Assembly: GCA_019414515.1 (NCBI GenBank)
Contig: DXLX01000008.1
Span: forward strand, 1-21,280
Source: Collinsella sp.
Lineage (GTDB): Bacteria > Actinomycetota > Coriobacteriia > Coriobacteriales > Coriobacteriaceae
Direction: 5' to 3'
DNA: 21,280 nucleotides
A program made the position numbers and the translations under genes. Positions 7,232-14,378 of the stretch are shown here, one piece after another; position 1 is the stretch's first letter; every line of letters starts with the position of its first letter. The notes under the pieces are model-generated. The model searched no databases. It was not told where the DNA came from and worked only from the letters and a program-made list of their open reading frames with translations.

Positions 7232-9135
7232 CAGCAGCCCTCCTCTCGCGCGACCGTCTTGGATTTAGCAATGTCCGCGACGTTAGAAGGACCGCCCGAG
7301 CGACCGATTAGCAGGTCCACCAACTCGTCTGCCAGCGACTCAACCGTATAGAGCCCGCCGCGACGCAGCGGCACGCCCGCCTCCGTAAGCGCCAGCGCCA
7401 TACGCTGGGCGGCGGGAACGCCCAAGCCGATCGACTTGAGCTCATCGGCATGCGCAAACACCTGCGCGGGGGTTCCCTCGGCAAACACCGCACCTTCGTT
7501 CATTACGACGATACGGTCGCAGCAATTGGCCAGGTCATCCATGCTGTGCGAAACCATGACAACGGTCAGGCCCTCGTCATGAAGACGGCCAATGAGCTCC
7601 AGGAAATCCCTGCGGGCCGCCGGATCGAGACCTGCCATGGGCTCATCGAGTACCAACACCTCGGGCTCCATAGCGAGCACGCCGGCAAACGCCACACGCC
7701 GTTGCTGACCGCCCGAAAGCTCAAAGGGACTCTTGTCGCCGACCGTGGAAAGGTCGAGGCCCACGCGCGAGAGCGATGACTCGACACGACGGTCGACTTC
7801 ATCTTGCGGCAAGCCAAGGTTGTGCGGACCAAACGCCACGTCCTGCGCCACGGTTTCGGCAAACAGCTGACGCTCAGGATATTGAAACACCACGCCGACC
7901 TTGGCCTTAACCGCGGCGGCGTCTTTCTTGTTTGACAGATCGAGCCCCAGCGCGCGAACGGATCCCTCCTGGGGGCGAATCAAACCGTTGAGATGCTGGA
8001 CCAGCGTCGACTTACCCGAACCAGTATGACCTGCCAAGCCCAGGAACTCGCCGCGACGCACCGTCAGCGATACATCGCGCAGTGCCCACGGACTGCTGGG
8101 GTCGTTTCCCCAGAGAGCCTGTTTGCTCGATTTGCCCGCAGTGGCCGAGCGCTTATGCCAGCGGCGGCGCTCGCGCGGACTGAGCGAATAACTGTACGAA
8201 ACATGGGATAGCTCTATGACGGGCTCCGACGCGTTGCCCTCGTTGTCTACCGGAACAGTGCCGTCAGCGATTTCCAACTGGGATGCGGAAGACTGCCCCG
8301 CGGTGCCTGCCCCACTCCGCTCGGCATAAGCCTGCGCAATCTCGGCGACCATATCCGCCTCACGCACCTGCGCGCAAACGGACACGCCCTTCGCACGAAG
8401 TGCCCTACCTAGACAGCACGACGCCGGCATATCCAAGTTGAGCTGCGCAAGTTCGTCCGCCCGCGTCAAGATTTCCTCGGGCGTACCGAGCATGGCAACG
8501 CGCCCCGCCCGAAACACCGCGACACGATCGGCCTCGGCGGCCTCTTCCATAAAGTGCGTAATCATCACGATAGTCATGCCGCGATCGTGGAGCGCATGAC
8601 AGGCCTTCATAAGGCCCTTGCGTCCGCGCGGATCGAGCATCGAGGACGCCTCGTCCAAAATGAGCACGCGCGGTTCCATGGCGAGCACGCCGGCAAGCGC
8701 CACGCGCTGCTTTTGTCCGCCCGAAAGCGCGTGGGTCTCATGGCGCTCAAAGCCCACCAGGCCCACGCCCTTCAGCGCCTCGCGTACGCGCTGCGCAATT
8801 TGCGCCGATGGCACGCCAAGGTTTTCGGGACCGAACGCAACGTCATCTTCGACAAGCGTTGCCACCAGCTGGTCGTCGGGATTCTGGAATACCATGCCCG
8901 CGGTCGAACGAATGTCGTAAACCAGCTCGGGGTCGGACGCATCCATGCCGTTGATGCGTACCGTGCCCGCATCGGGTTGCAACAACGCATTCAGATGCTT
9001 GGCAAACGTCGACTTGCCCGACCCATTGCCACCGAGGATGCAGAAAAACTCCCCGTCCTCGATGCTCAGATCGACACCATCGAGTGCCGACACGGCACCG
9101 TCATAGCTAAAGGAAACGCCCCGACACTCAATCAT
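7231..9135 (-). CDS. ecfA: fused double-domain ECF transporter ATPase (EcfA1-EcfA2 type)
   Basis: A 634-aa protein carrying two complete ABC ATPase domains. Domain 1 has Walker A GGNGSGKST (35-43), Q-loop MVFQNPDDQ (81-89), signature LSGGQKQR (137-144), Walker B LILDEAS with E162, and switch His in ITHFMEE. Domain 2 has Walker A GHTGSGKST (369-377), Q-loop VVFQYPERQ, signature LSGGQQRR (473-480), Walker B LVLDEPM with E498, and VSHSMDD. Both sites keep all catalytic residues. A linker of about 65 residues (240-305) and a basic insertion near 318-345 join them. Most firmicute ECF modules encode these ATPases as two genes; fused forms are known in actinobacteria. It powers vitamin uptake, here most likely riboflavin. 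The start overlaps the ribU stop (ATGA) and the stop overlaps the ecfT start. Confidence 0.92.
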   Translation of the reverse strand: MIECRGVSFSYDGAVSALDGVDLSIEDGEFFCILGGNGSGKSTFAKHLNALLQPDAGTVRINGMDASDPELVYDIRSTAGMVFQNPDDQLVATLVEDDVAFGPENLGVPSAQIAQRVREALKGVGLVGFERHETHALSGGQKQRVALAGVLAMEPRVLILDEASSMLDPRGRKGLMKACHALHDRGMTIVMITHFMEEAAEADRVAVFRAGRVAMLGTPEEILTRADELAQLNLDMPASCCLGRALRAKGVSVCAQVREADMVAEIAQAYAERSGAGTAGQSSASQLEIADGTVPVDNEGNASEPVIELSHVSYSYSLSPRERRRWHKRSATAGKSSKQALWGNDPSSPWALRDVSLTVRRGEFLGLAGHTGSGKSTLVQHLNGLIRPQEGSVRALGLDLSNKKDAAAVKAKVGVVFQYPERQLFAETVAQDVAFGPHNLGLPQDEVDRRVESSLSRVGLDLSTVGDKSPFELSGGQQRRVAFAGVLAMEPEVLVLDEPMAGLDPAARRDFLELIGRLHDEGLTVVMVSHSMDDLANCCDRIVVMNEGAVFAEGTPAQVFAHADELKSIGLGVPAAQRMALALTEAGVPLRRGGLYTVESLADELVDLLIGRSGGPSNVADIAKSKTVAREEGC

Positions 9136-9722
9136 GCGCGCCCTTTGACCTGGTCCTTTTTAGGCGTGATGAGGTTGGAAACTGCTTTATACACCACCAG
9201 CGTCAACACCGAGTTAAGCACGGTCTTGATAAGGTTGAACGGCAGTACGGCAGGAATCATGAGCGGGGCGATCACATCGACCGAGCCATACCAGAACCAA
9301 ACGCCAATAGTAAGGTTTGCGACCATAGACAGCGCCGTAGCGGCAATGACGCCGAGCACCAGGCCAATCACGGCACCCTTATAGGTGTGCATCTTCTGAT
9401 AGACGATAGCCGCGGGCAGAATGTAGCCCAGCGTGGCAACCAGATTCATAAGCGCGCCGACCCAGTCACCCGTAGTGAGTGCATGGATAACGATCGCCAT
9501 GGCGGCAACAGCAGTACCGGCACCGGGACCATACGCAAACCCGCACACCATCGCCGGCACCAGCGACGGGTCATACGTCAAAAACGGCGCCGAGGGAAGG
9601 ATGGGTAGCTGCACATACATAAACAGGGCGCCCAAGGCGCACATCAGCGCCATGGTAACGAGCTGTTTGGTGCTCCACCTATTCGTGTTCTCAAAATGGA
9701 TATGCTGCGACTGTTCAGACAT
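9132..9722 (-). CDS. ribU: ECF transporter S component, riboflavin-specific (RibU-like)
   Basis: A 196-aa polytopic membrane protein that binds the vitamin and works with EcfA and EcfT. It has about six hydrophobic segments. The RibU-like signature is LPILPSAPFLTYDPSLVPAM followed by GFAYGPGAGT, and then GDWVGALMN. An Ala-rich N-terminal helix (ALMCALGALF) is the usual S-component contact region. Riboflavin specificity is supported mainly by the FMN riboswitch immediately upstream. The ATG at 9722 is chosen over 9743 because the longer start lies inside the aptamer's conserved 3' segment and because AGGTGA precedes 9722 by 4 nt. The stop overlaps ecfA (ATGA). Confidence 0.88.
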   Translation of the reverse strand: MSEQSQHIHFENTNRWSTKQLVTMALMCALGALFMYVQLPILPSAPFLTYDPSLVPAMVCGFAYGPGAGTAVAAMAIVIHALTTGDWVGALMNLVATLGYILPAAIVYQKMHTYKGAVIGLVLGVIAATALSMVANLTIGVWFWYGSVDVIAPLMIPAVLPFNLIKTVLNSVLTLVVYKAVSNLITPKKDQVKGRA

Positions 9723-9730
9723 AAGATCAC

Positions 9731-9917
9731 CTGCCTCTTTCATCCGGACTCTAACCGTTGGTACTGGGATCTCACCAGTTCAGCCGGCATGCGAACCAAC
9801 ACACGCTCGGGTCGCGGACTCATCGGCTCAGTCGCAGGCACCTCGCCTGCTCCACGGCGCCCCTTTGGCACCGCCCGATTTACCGCCAGTGGGGAATTCC
9901 ACCCCGCCCTGAAACAG
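9731..9917 (-). promoter_or_regulatory. FMN riboswitch (RFN element)
   Basis: On the minus strand the conserved RFN blocks appear in order: AGGGCGGGGTGGAATTCCCC, ACTGGCGGTAAA, a GATGAGTCCGCGACCC segment, CTGGTGAGATCCCAG, CAACGG, and AGTCCGGATGAAAGAGG. The closing helix P1 pairs TGTTTCA (near 9910-9916) with TGAAAGA (near 9736-9742). The ribU ribosome binding site AGGTGA (9727-9732) overlaps the 3' edge of P1, so ligand binding could hide it and repress translation. No separate terminator hairpin fits in the 8 bases before the ATG. It should shut down ribU-ecfA-ecfT, and probably the two flavoproteins, when FMN is plentiful. Confidence 0.95.
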
Positions 9918-9925
9918 CAATTGCA

Positions 9926-9953
9926 AGTGTAGCACGAGCAGGTTCTCGCGCAA
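9926..9953 (-). promoter_or_regulatory. predicted promoter for the FMN-riboswitch transcript
   Basis: On the minus strand, TTGCGC (9948-9953) and TACACT (9926-9931) are separated by 16 bp. Each matches 4 of 6 consensus sigma-A bases. The predicted start, near 9919, falls right at the 5' end of the aptamer, which supports the assignment. Confidence 0.5.
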
Positions 9954-10119
9954 GTATGCCAAGGGTAATTTGTGGCGGAGATCAGTTGCCAAAGCAACCA
10001 CGTCCCCCACCCATCCCAAAGCAACGCGCCTTTCGCGCAAAGCGCGAAACAGCGAAGGGGACACGTATCCCTATCGACCACATCCTTCTCCGCCCGCCGG
10101 CCTCAAGGCCGTAAACGCA
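9954..10119. other. intergenic stretch with small hairpins, no gene seen
   Basis: Between the riboswitch promoter and the large groEL-side inverted repeat there is no supported gene. It holds short dyads: GTTGC-CAAA-GCAAC (about 9984-9997), TTTCGCGC-AAA-GCGCGAAA (about 10030-10048) and CGGCC-TCAA-GGCCG (about 10099-10112). These may form RNA hairpins in the tail of the groESL transcript or of the transcripts that run through. Confidence 0.4.
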
Positions 10120-10264
10120 GGGGATCCGGGGGCGGGACGGGGACTTCTCTCCGGAATATTCCGCAGGACGCAAAGAGGCTCCGCAGCGCGAAGCGCGATG
10201 CGGAGCCTCTTTGCATGTCCGAGGACGTTCCGGAGAGAAGTCCCCGTCCCGCCCCCGGATTCCC
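10120..10264. repeat. large two-tier inverted repeat downstream of groEL
   Basis: Outer arms of 33 bp are perfect (10124-10156 against 10228-10260), plus GGG/CCC and one G-U pair beyond. Then comes a symmetrical 13 + 13 nt internal loop, then a second perfect 16-bp stem (GCAAAGAGGCTCCGCA, 10170-10185, against 10199-10214) with a small CGCG-AAG-CGCG tip. It begins 27 nt after the groEL stop. There is no U-tract after it, so it could stabilise the mRNA 3' end or be a mobile palindromic element rather than a simple terminator. Confidence 0.85.
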
Positions 10265-10290
10265 GGTGGGAGTTCTAGACCTTGTCGGCC

Positions 10291-11928
10291 TTAGTACATA
10301 CCGCCGCCCTGCTGACCAGCGGTAGCAGCAGCGATTGCGTCCTCAAGCTGAGTGTTCTTGGGCACATCGGAGACGGTGGCCTCGGTGATGAGGATCAGGC
10401 TGGCGACAGAAGCAGCGTTCTGCAGGGTGACGCGGCTGACCTTGACGGGGTCGAGGACGCCCATCTCGATCATGTCGCCCCACTCGCCGTTGGCAGAGTT
10501 GAGACCCTGGCCGGCGGGCAGCTCGGCGACCTTGTCGACCACGACAGCGCCCTCAAAGCCAGCGTTCTTGGCGATGGTGGCGACCGGAGCGGTCAGAGCC
10601 TTCTTGACGATGTCGACGCCGATCTTCTCCTCGGGGTCATCGATCTCGACGGCATCGAGCGCAGGAGCAGCGTCCATGAAGGCGACGCCGCCGCCAGCGA
10701 CAATGCCCTCCTCGACAGCAGCGCGGGTGGCCTGCAGGGCGTCCTCGACGCGATGTTTGATCTCCTTGAGCTCGGACTCGGTAGCAGCGCCGACCTTGAT
10801 GACGGCAACGCCACCGGAGAGCTTGGCCAGGCGCTCCTGGAGCTTCTCACGGTCGAAGTCAGAGGTGGTGTTCTCCATCTCGCCCTTAATCTGAGCGATA
10901 CGGGCGTCGATGGCCTCCTTGGAGCCAGCGCCGCCGACGACGACGGTGTTGTCCTTAGAGATGGTGACGGACTTAGCGGTACCGAGCATATCGGCGGTGA
11001 TGTCAGCGACCTTCACGCCCAACTCGTCCAGGGCAGCCTGGCCACCGGTGAGGACGGCGATGTCCTCGAGAATGCGCTTGCGGCGATCGCCGTAGCCCGG
11101 GGCCTTGACGGCGCAGACGTTGAGGGCGCCACGGATCTTGTTGAGGACCAGGGTAGGCAGAGCTTCGCCGTCGATGTCCTCAGCGATGATGAGCAGGCCA
11201 CGGCCAGCGCGCTGGACAGCCTCGAGAACGGGCATGATGTCCTGAACGCTGGAGATCTTCTGGTCGGTGATGAGGATGTACGGATCCTTCATCACGGCCT
11301 CCATGCGGTCGTTATCCGTGACGAAGTAAGCGGAGACATAGCCCTTGTCGAACTGCATGCCCTCGACGGTGTCGATGGTGATGTCGAACGTCTGGGAATC
11401 CTCGACGGTGATGACGCCGTCCTTGCCCACGACCTCCATGGCCTCGGCGATCTTCTCGCCGACCTCGGGGTCACCGGCAGAGATGGTGCCGACGGAAGCA
11501 ATCTGCTCCTTGGTCTCGACCGGCTTAGCCTGCTTCTTCATCTCGGCGACGGCGGCGTTGACGGCCTTGTCGATGCCGCGACGGATGGCCAGCGGGTTGG
11601 CGCCAGCGGCGACGTTGCGCAGACCGTCGTTGACGATGGCCTGAGCGAGCAGGGTTGCGGTGGTGGTGCCGTCACCCACGGTGTCGTTGGTCTTGGTGGC
11701 AACCTCCTTCACCAGCTGAGCGCCCATGTTCTCGATGTTGTCCTCGAGCTCGATCTCCTTGGCGACGGAAACGCCGTCGTTGGTGATGGTCGGGGCACCG
11801 AACGTGCGCTGCAGCGCAACGTAGCGACCCTTGGGGCCCATGGTGACGGTAACGGCGTCGGCCAGAGTGTTGACGCCCTTGGCAAGCTTAGCGCGGGCAT
11901 CGGTGTTGAACGTAATGTTCTTTGCCAT
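10291..11928 (-). CDS. groEL: chaperonin GroEL (60-kDa, HSP60)
   Basis: A 545-aa cytosolic chaperonin subunit that forms a double seven-membered ring folding proteins with ATP and GroES. Seen are the N-terminal AKNITFNTDARAKL, ATP-site motifs TMGPKGRYV (about 30-38) and VGDGTTTATLLAQ (about 84-96), the apical domain with GRGLLIIAEDIDGEAL, AAVEEGIVAGGGVA near 400, and the typical C-terminal GGGMY. The length is standard. The ATG at 11928 has GGAGG about 10 nt upstream. It follows groES by 96 nt on the same strand. No residue in the conserved ATP site looks altered. Confidence 0.98.
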   Translation of the reverse strand: MAKNITFNTDARAKLAKGVNTLADAVTVTMGPKGRYVALQRTFGAPTITNDGVSVAKEIELEDNIENMGAQLVKEVATKTNDTVGDGTTTATLLAQAIVNDGLRNVAAGANPLAIRRGIDKAVNAAVAEMKKQAKPVETKEQIASVGTISAGDPEVGEKIAEAMEVVGKDGVITVEDSQTFDITIDTVEGMQFDKGYVSAYFVTDNDRMEAVMKDPYILITDQKISSVQDIMPVLEAVQRAGRGLLIIAEDIDGEALPTLVLNKIRGALNVCAVKAPGYGDRRKRILEDIAVLTGGQAALDELGVKVADITADMLGTAKSVTISKDNTVVVGGAGSKEAIDARIAQIKGEMENTTSDFDREKLQERLAKLSGGVAVIKVGAATESELKEIKHRVEDALQATRAAVEEGIVAGGGVAFMDAAPALDAVEIDDPEEKIGVDIVKKALTAPVATIAKNAGFEGAVVVDKVAELPAGQGLNSANGEWGDMIEMGVLDPVKVSRVTLQNAASVASLILITEATVSDVPKNTQLEDAIAAATAGQQGGGMY

Positions 11929-12024
11929 GGTAGGTAATCCTCCAAAAGAAATGTGACTCGCGTCGCCGCTTCCGAGTCCTGTGCGGCGGGCGCGTTCAAA
12001 GACGAATCAGAGATTCTGACGAAA

Positions 12025-12318
12025 CTAGGCCTCGACGACGGCGTAGATGTCGTCGGCGCGCATCAGCAGATACTTCTCGCCGTCGACCTTGACCTCGTTG
12101 CCACCGAACTTACCGTAGATGACAACGTCACCGACCTTGACGTCCATGGGGATGCGCTCACCCTTGTCGTTGACCTTGCCGGCGCCAACGGCAACGATGG
12201 TGCCACGCTGCGGCTTCTCCTGAGCGTTGCTGGCGATATACAGACCAGAAGCGGTCTTCTGCTCGGCCTCGTCGGGCTTGACCAGAACACGATCTGCAAG
12301 CGGCTTCAAAGACGACAT
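12025..12318 (-). CDS. groES: co-chaperonin GroES (10-kDa, HSP10)
   Basis: A 97-aa GroES that caps the GroEL ring. It begins with MSSLKPLADRVLVKPDEAE, has the mobile loop about 17-33 (AEQKTASGLYIASN), PQRGTIVAVGAGK, and the C-terminal EKYLLMRADDIYAVVEA. The ATG at 12318 has a strong AAGGAGGAG site. It is the first gene of a groES-groEL operon. No CIRCE (HrcA) or HAIR (HspR) operator was found upstream by eye. Confidence 0.97.
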   Translation of the reverse strand: MSSLKPLADRVLVKPDEAEQKTASGLYIASNAQEKPQRGTIVAVGAGKVNDKGERIPMDVKVGDVVIYGKFGGNEVKVDGEKYLLMRADDIYAVVEA

Positions 12319-12455
12319 GCTTGTCTCCTCCTTTTTGGGCCGCGCGGTTATACCACGCGAATTAACCCTTTTTGTTTGCGTACGCGTTGAATGGTACCCA
12401 CGAATGGCGGGTTATACAACACGGAGTCAAAAAATCTTATTTTTTGGCACTTAGA
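12319..12455 (-). promoter_or_regulatory. groES upstream region with two copies of a GTATAAC motif
   Basis: On the plus strand GCGGTTATACCACG (about 12344-12357) and GCGGGTTATACAACACG (about 12407-12423) are near-copies in the same orientation, 64 bp apart. On the minus strand each gives a TATAAC that could be a -10 box, so tandem promoters are possible; no convincing -35 boxes are 16-18 bp away. The repeats could equally be operator half-sites for a heat-shock regulator. Confidence 0.35.
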
Positions 12456-12654
12456 TTTTCTGAATGCCGGGGGATAACTTAGCGATGGCTCCCGGGGCGG
12501 ACCGGAGGGCATGAAGTTTGCTGCTCTACAGTCCTGCGCAAGACGGAAAGCACATTAAGTGCTTTCCTTTGCGTGCGGAACTCGCGACAAACTTCATGCC
12601 CTCCGGTCCGCCCCGGGAGCCAGGTTAACTAATTCGGGCCCGGCATTCAGAAAA
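12456..12654. repeat. three-tier nested inverted repeat upstream of groES
   Basis: Three perfect stems share one axis. The outer is 16 bp (12456-12471 against 12639-12654, core CTGAATGCCGGG). The middle is 34 bp (12487-12520 against 12588-12621, starting GGCTCCCGGGGCGG). The inner is 9 bp (GGAAAGCAC, 12545-12553, against 12559-12567) with loop ATTAA. Unpaired segments lie between the tiers. It has no gene and no U-tract. It resembles, in design though not in sequence, the large palindrome after groEL. Confidence 0.85.
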
Positions 12655-12731
12655 GTCAGTTCAGCAAAATGGCGATGCGGACAGGAATGCGGGAATGGTT
12701 TTCGCTGCGCGCACGGGTCCCCTGGGGAGCA

Positions 12732-12969
12732 CCGTGCATTTTTGGGAGTATTCAGCAAGCTAGGACGGCTGCATACGCGCCGGACATACCTTATTGGTCC
12801 CAAGAACGCCTTCAGCGGGCGGTTTTGGTCGGTGGGCAGACCCCGTTGGGACAAATGGGCGTACTTCGCGCCGTACCGGAGCCCAAAATGACGTCAATCT
12901 CCGCAACGTTACTCAGCCGCAGCGGCACCGGCAGAGCTCGCGGTGCTGAATACTCCGTTTTTTGCACGG
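12732..12969. repeat. 238-bp segment bounded by 26-bp inverted repeats
   Basis: The left arm is CCGTGCA, then 6 T-rich bases, then GGAGTATTCAGCA (12732-12757). The right arm is TGCTGAATACTCC, 6 T-rich bases, then TGCACGG (12944-12969). The two paired blocks match perfectly (7 and 13 bp) around an equal-length internal loop. The 186 bp between hold no supported gene. This could be a MITE-like element or a pair of dispersed repeat units. Confidence 0.7.
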
Positions 12970-13225
12970 CACGGGCGGGGGTGCATCAGGATCAGGAAGG
13001 ACATCCCAGCCTTTTAATGCAATCTGTAATGGGAAGTATGCAAAACACCAAGAGATAGCATTGCTGGTGTCCAAATTGAGCGCGGGGCAGCAGCACCTCC
13101 GCCCCGCACCCAAATCCAACAGAGCAGGGACGCTCATGGCGGATCCCCACCAAAACGCAAACGCGGATCGAGTGCTATCCCAAAATAGGCTGCCCGAGCC
13201 GCGCTTAACGGTACGGCATGAATAC
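12970..13225. other. intergenic stretch, no gene seen
   Basis: No supported coding region. One small dyad, GCGGGGC/GCCCCGC (13082-13088 and 13101-13107), and a weak ACACCA/TGGTGT pair are present, possibly 3'-end structures of the leftward amidohydrolase transcript. Short open frames here overlap on both strands and lack ribosome binding sites. Confidence 0.4.
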
Positions 13226-14362
13226 TTAGCGCTCGTAAATCAAGTTACCTGCCAGGTAGGTGGCCTGAACCTTGGTGGCTTGGAGTTCTTGGGGGTCGAT
13301 GGTGAGCGGGTTTTGGTCCAGGACTACCAGGTCGGCATACTTGTCGGGCTCCAAGCTGCCGAGGTTTTGCTCGTCGCCCGCTGCATAGGCGCTGCCCAGG
13401 GTGTAGTTGCGCAGGGCTGTTGCTGCATCGATGCGCTCGCTCGGTAACCAGCCGCCCTCGGGCCAGTGGCTTTTGGGATCCTGGCGCGTGATAGCCGTGT
13501 AGAGCACGTTCATGCTTGTAACAGCTGTGATGGGGCTATCGGTGCCGAAGGCTTGGCGGATGCCGCGCTGCTTATAGGTCGCAAACGGCCACATGATGCG
13601 GCTGCGTTCCAGGCCCAGATCGCGCTCGGGGCCGCCCGGGTCGAGTGTAATGTGACAGGGCTGACTCGAGGCAACGACGTTAAGCTTGCGTAGACGATCG
13701 ATATCCTCGGGCAAGAGGTTCTCCAGATGCTCGAGCGTGTTATGACCGTGCTGGGGCAGGCCGTACAGTTCGGCGGCCTCCTCAAAGATATCGAGCGCGG
13801 CATGGATGGCACCGTCGCCGATGACGTGGATGCGCACGGTGTGACCGCGCTCTGCGGCAGCGAGGACCAGCTTGCGCATACGCTCGGCAGGAACCGTCAG
13901 ACGGCCCTGGTCGCCCGGGAAACGCGGATTGGTATAGGGCTCGGTGAGATACGCCGTGTGTTCGCTCGACACGCCATCGAAGAACTGCTTAAAGCCCGGT
14001 GCCGAGAGCAGCGCGTTGTTCGCGTAGCGGGCCTGCAGCTCTTCCAAGCGCGACTGGTCATCCAGCAGCGTGGGGAACAGATGGGCTCGGATGCCCAGCT
14101 TGCCGGCTGCCTGCAGTTTGTCGTAGACGTCGTCGCGGATAAAATCGCAGCCCGGCATGGGCATGAGCGACATATCGCAGATCGAGGTGATGCCCTGCTC
14201 GGCCATACGCCTCATTTGATCGGCGTAAGCGCTTGCGATGCGATCCTCCCCCAGCCACTCAAGGCAGCGCGGTAGCAGCTGCATGGCAGCCGCCTCGTGA
14301 GCAATGCCCGTGAGTTCGCCGTTTGCATCCTTGTCGTAACTGCCGCCCGCTGGCGGCTCGCT
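13226..14362 (-). pseudogene. amidohydrolase family 3 (YtcJ-like), 5'-truncated at the IS
   Basis: About 377 residues of a metal-dependent amidohydrolase of the YtcJ/amidohydrolase_3 type. Homology-like sequence begins at SEPPAGGSYDKDANGELTG, which in this family lies about one third into a protein of roughly 530-560 aa. Kept are HVIGDGAIHAALD, HNTLEHLENL, the FGTDSPI metal-site Asp, and the C-terminal PDKYADLVVLDQNPL. Lost is the N-terminal part with the HxH metal ligands, so the product should be inactive. The open frame runs upstream to an ATG at 14464, but that part lies inside the IS non-coding end and is not family sequence. The missing 5' part is not found on the other side of the IS, so an adjacent deletion is likely. 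The original substrate is unknown. Confidence 0.75.
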
Positions 14363-14364
14363 CA

Positions 14365-14378
14365 TATGACCCAATCCG
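14365..14378. repeat. IS subterminal inverted repeat, right end
   Basis: TATGACCCAATCCG, a perfect 14-bp inverted match to 15873-15886. It lies downstream of the transposase, at the junction with the truncated amidohydrolase. Confidence 0.8.

Noticed and set aside
10282..11937. 551-aa plus-strand open frame opposite groEL
   Set aside because: It is the codon-position mirror of groEL in high-GC DNA: repetitive Leu/Gly/Asp composition, no family motif, and groEL on the other strand is unmistakable.
12559..13137. Short open frames on both strands in the groES-amidohydrolase gap
   Set aside because: They overlap the inverted repeats and each other, lack ribosome binding sites, and have Cys/Arg/Pro-rich compositions typical of non-coding GC-rich DNA.
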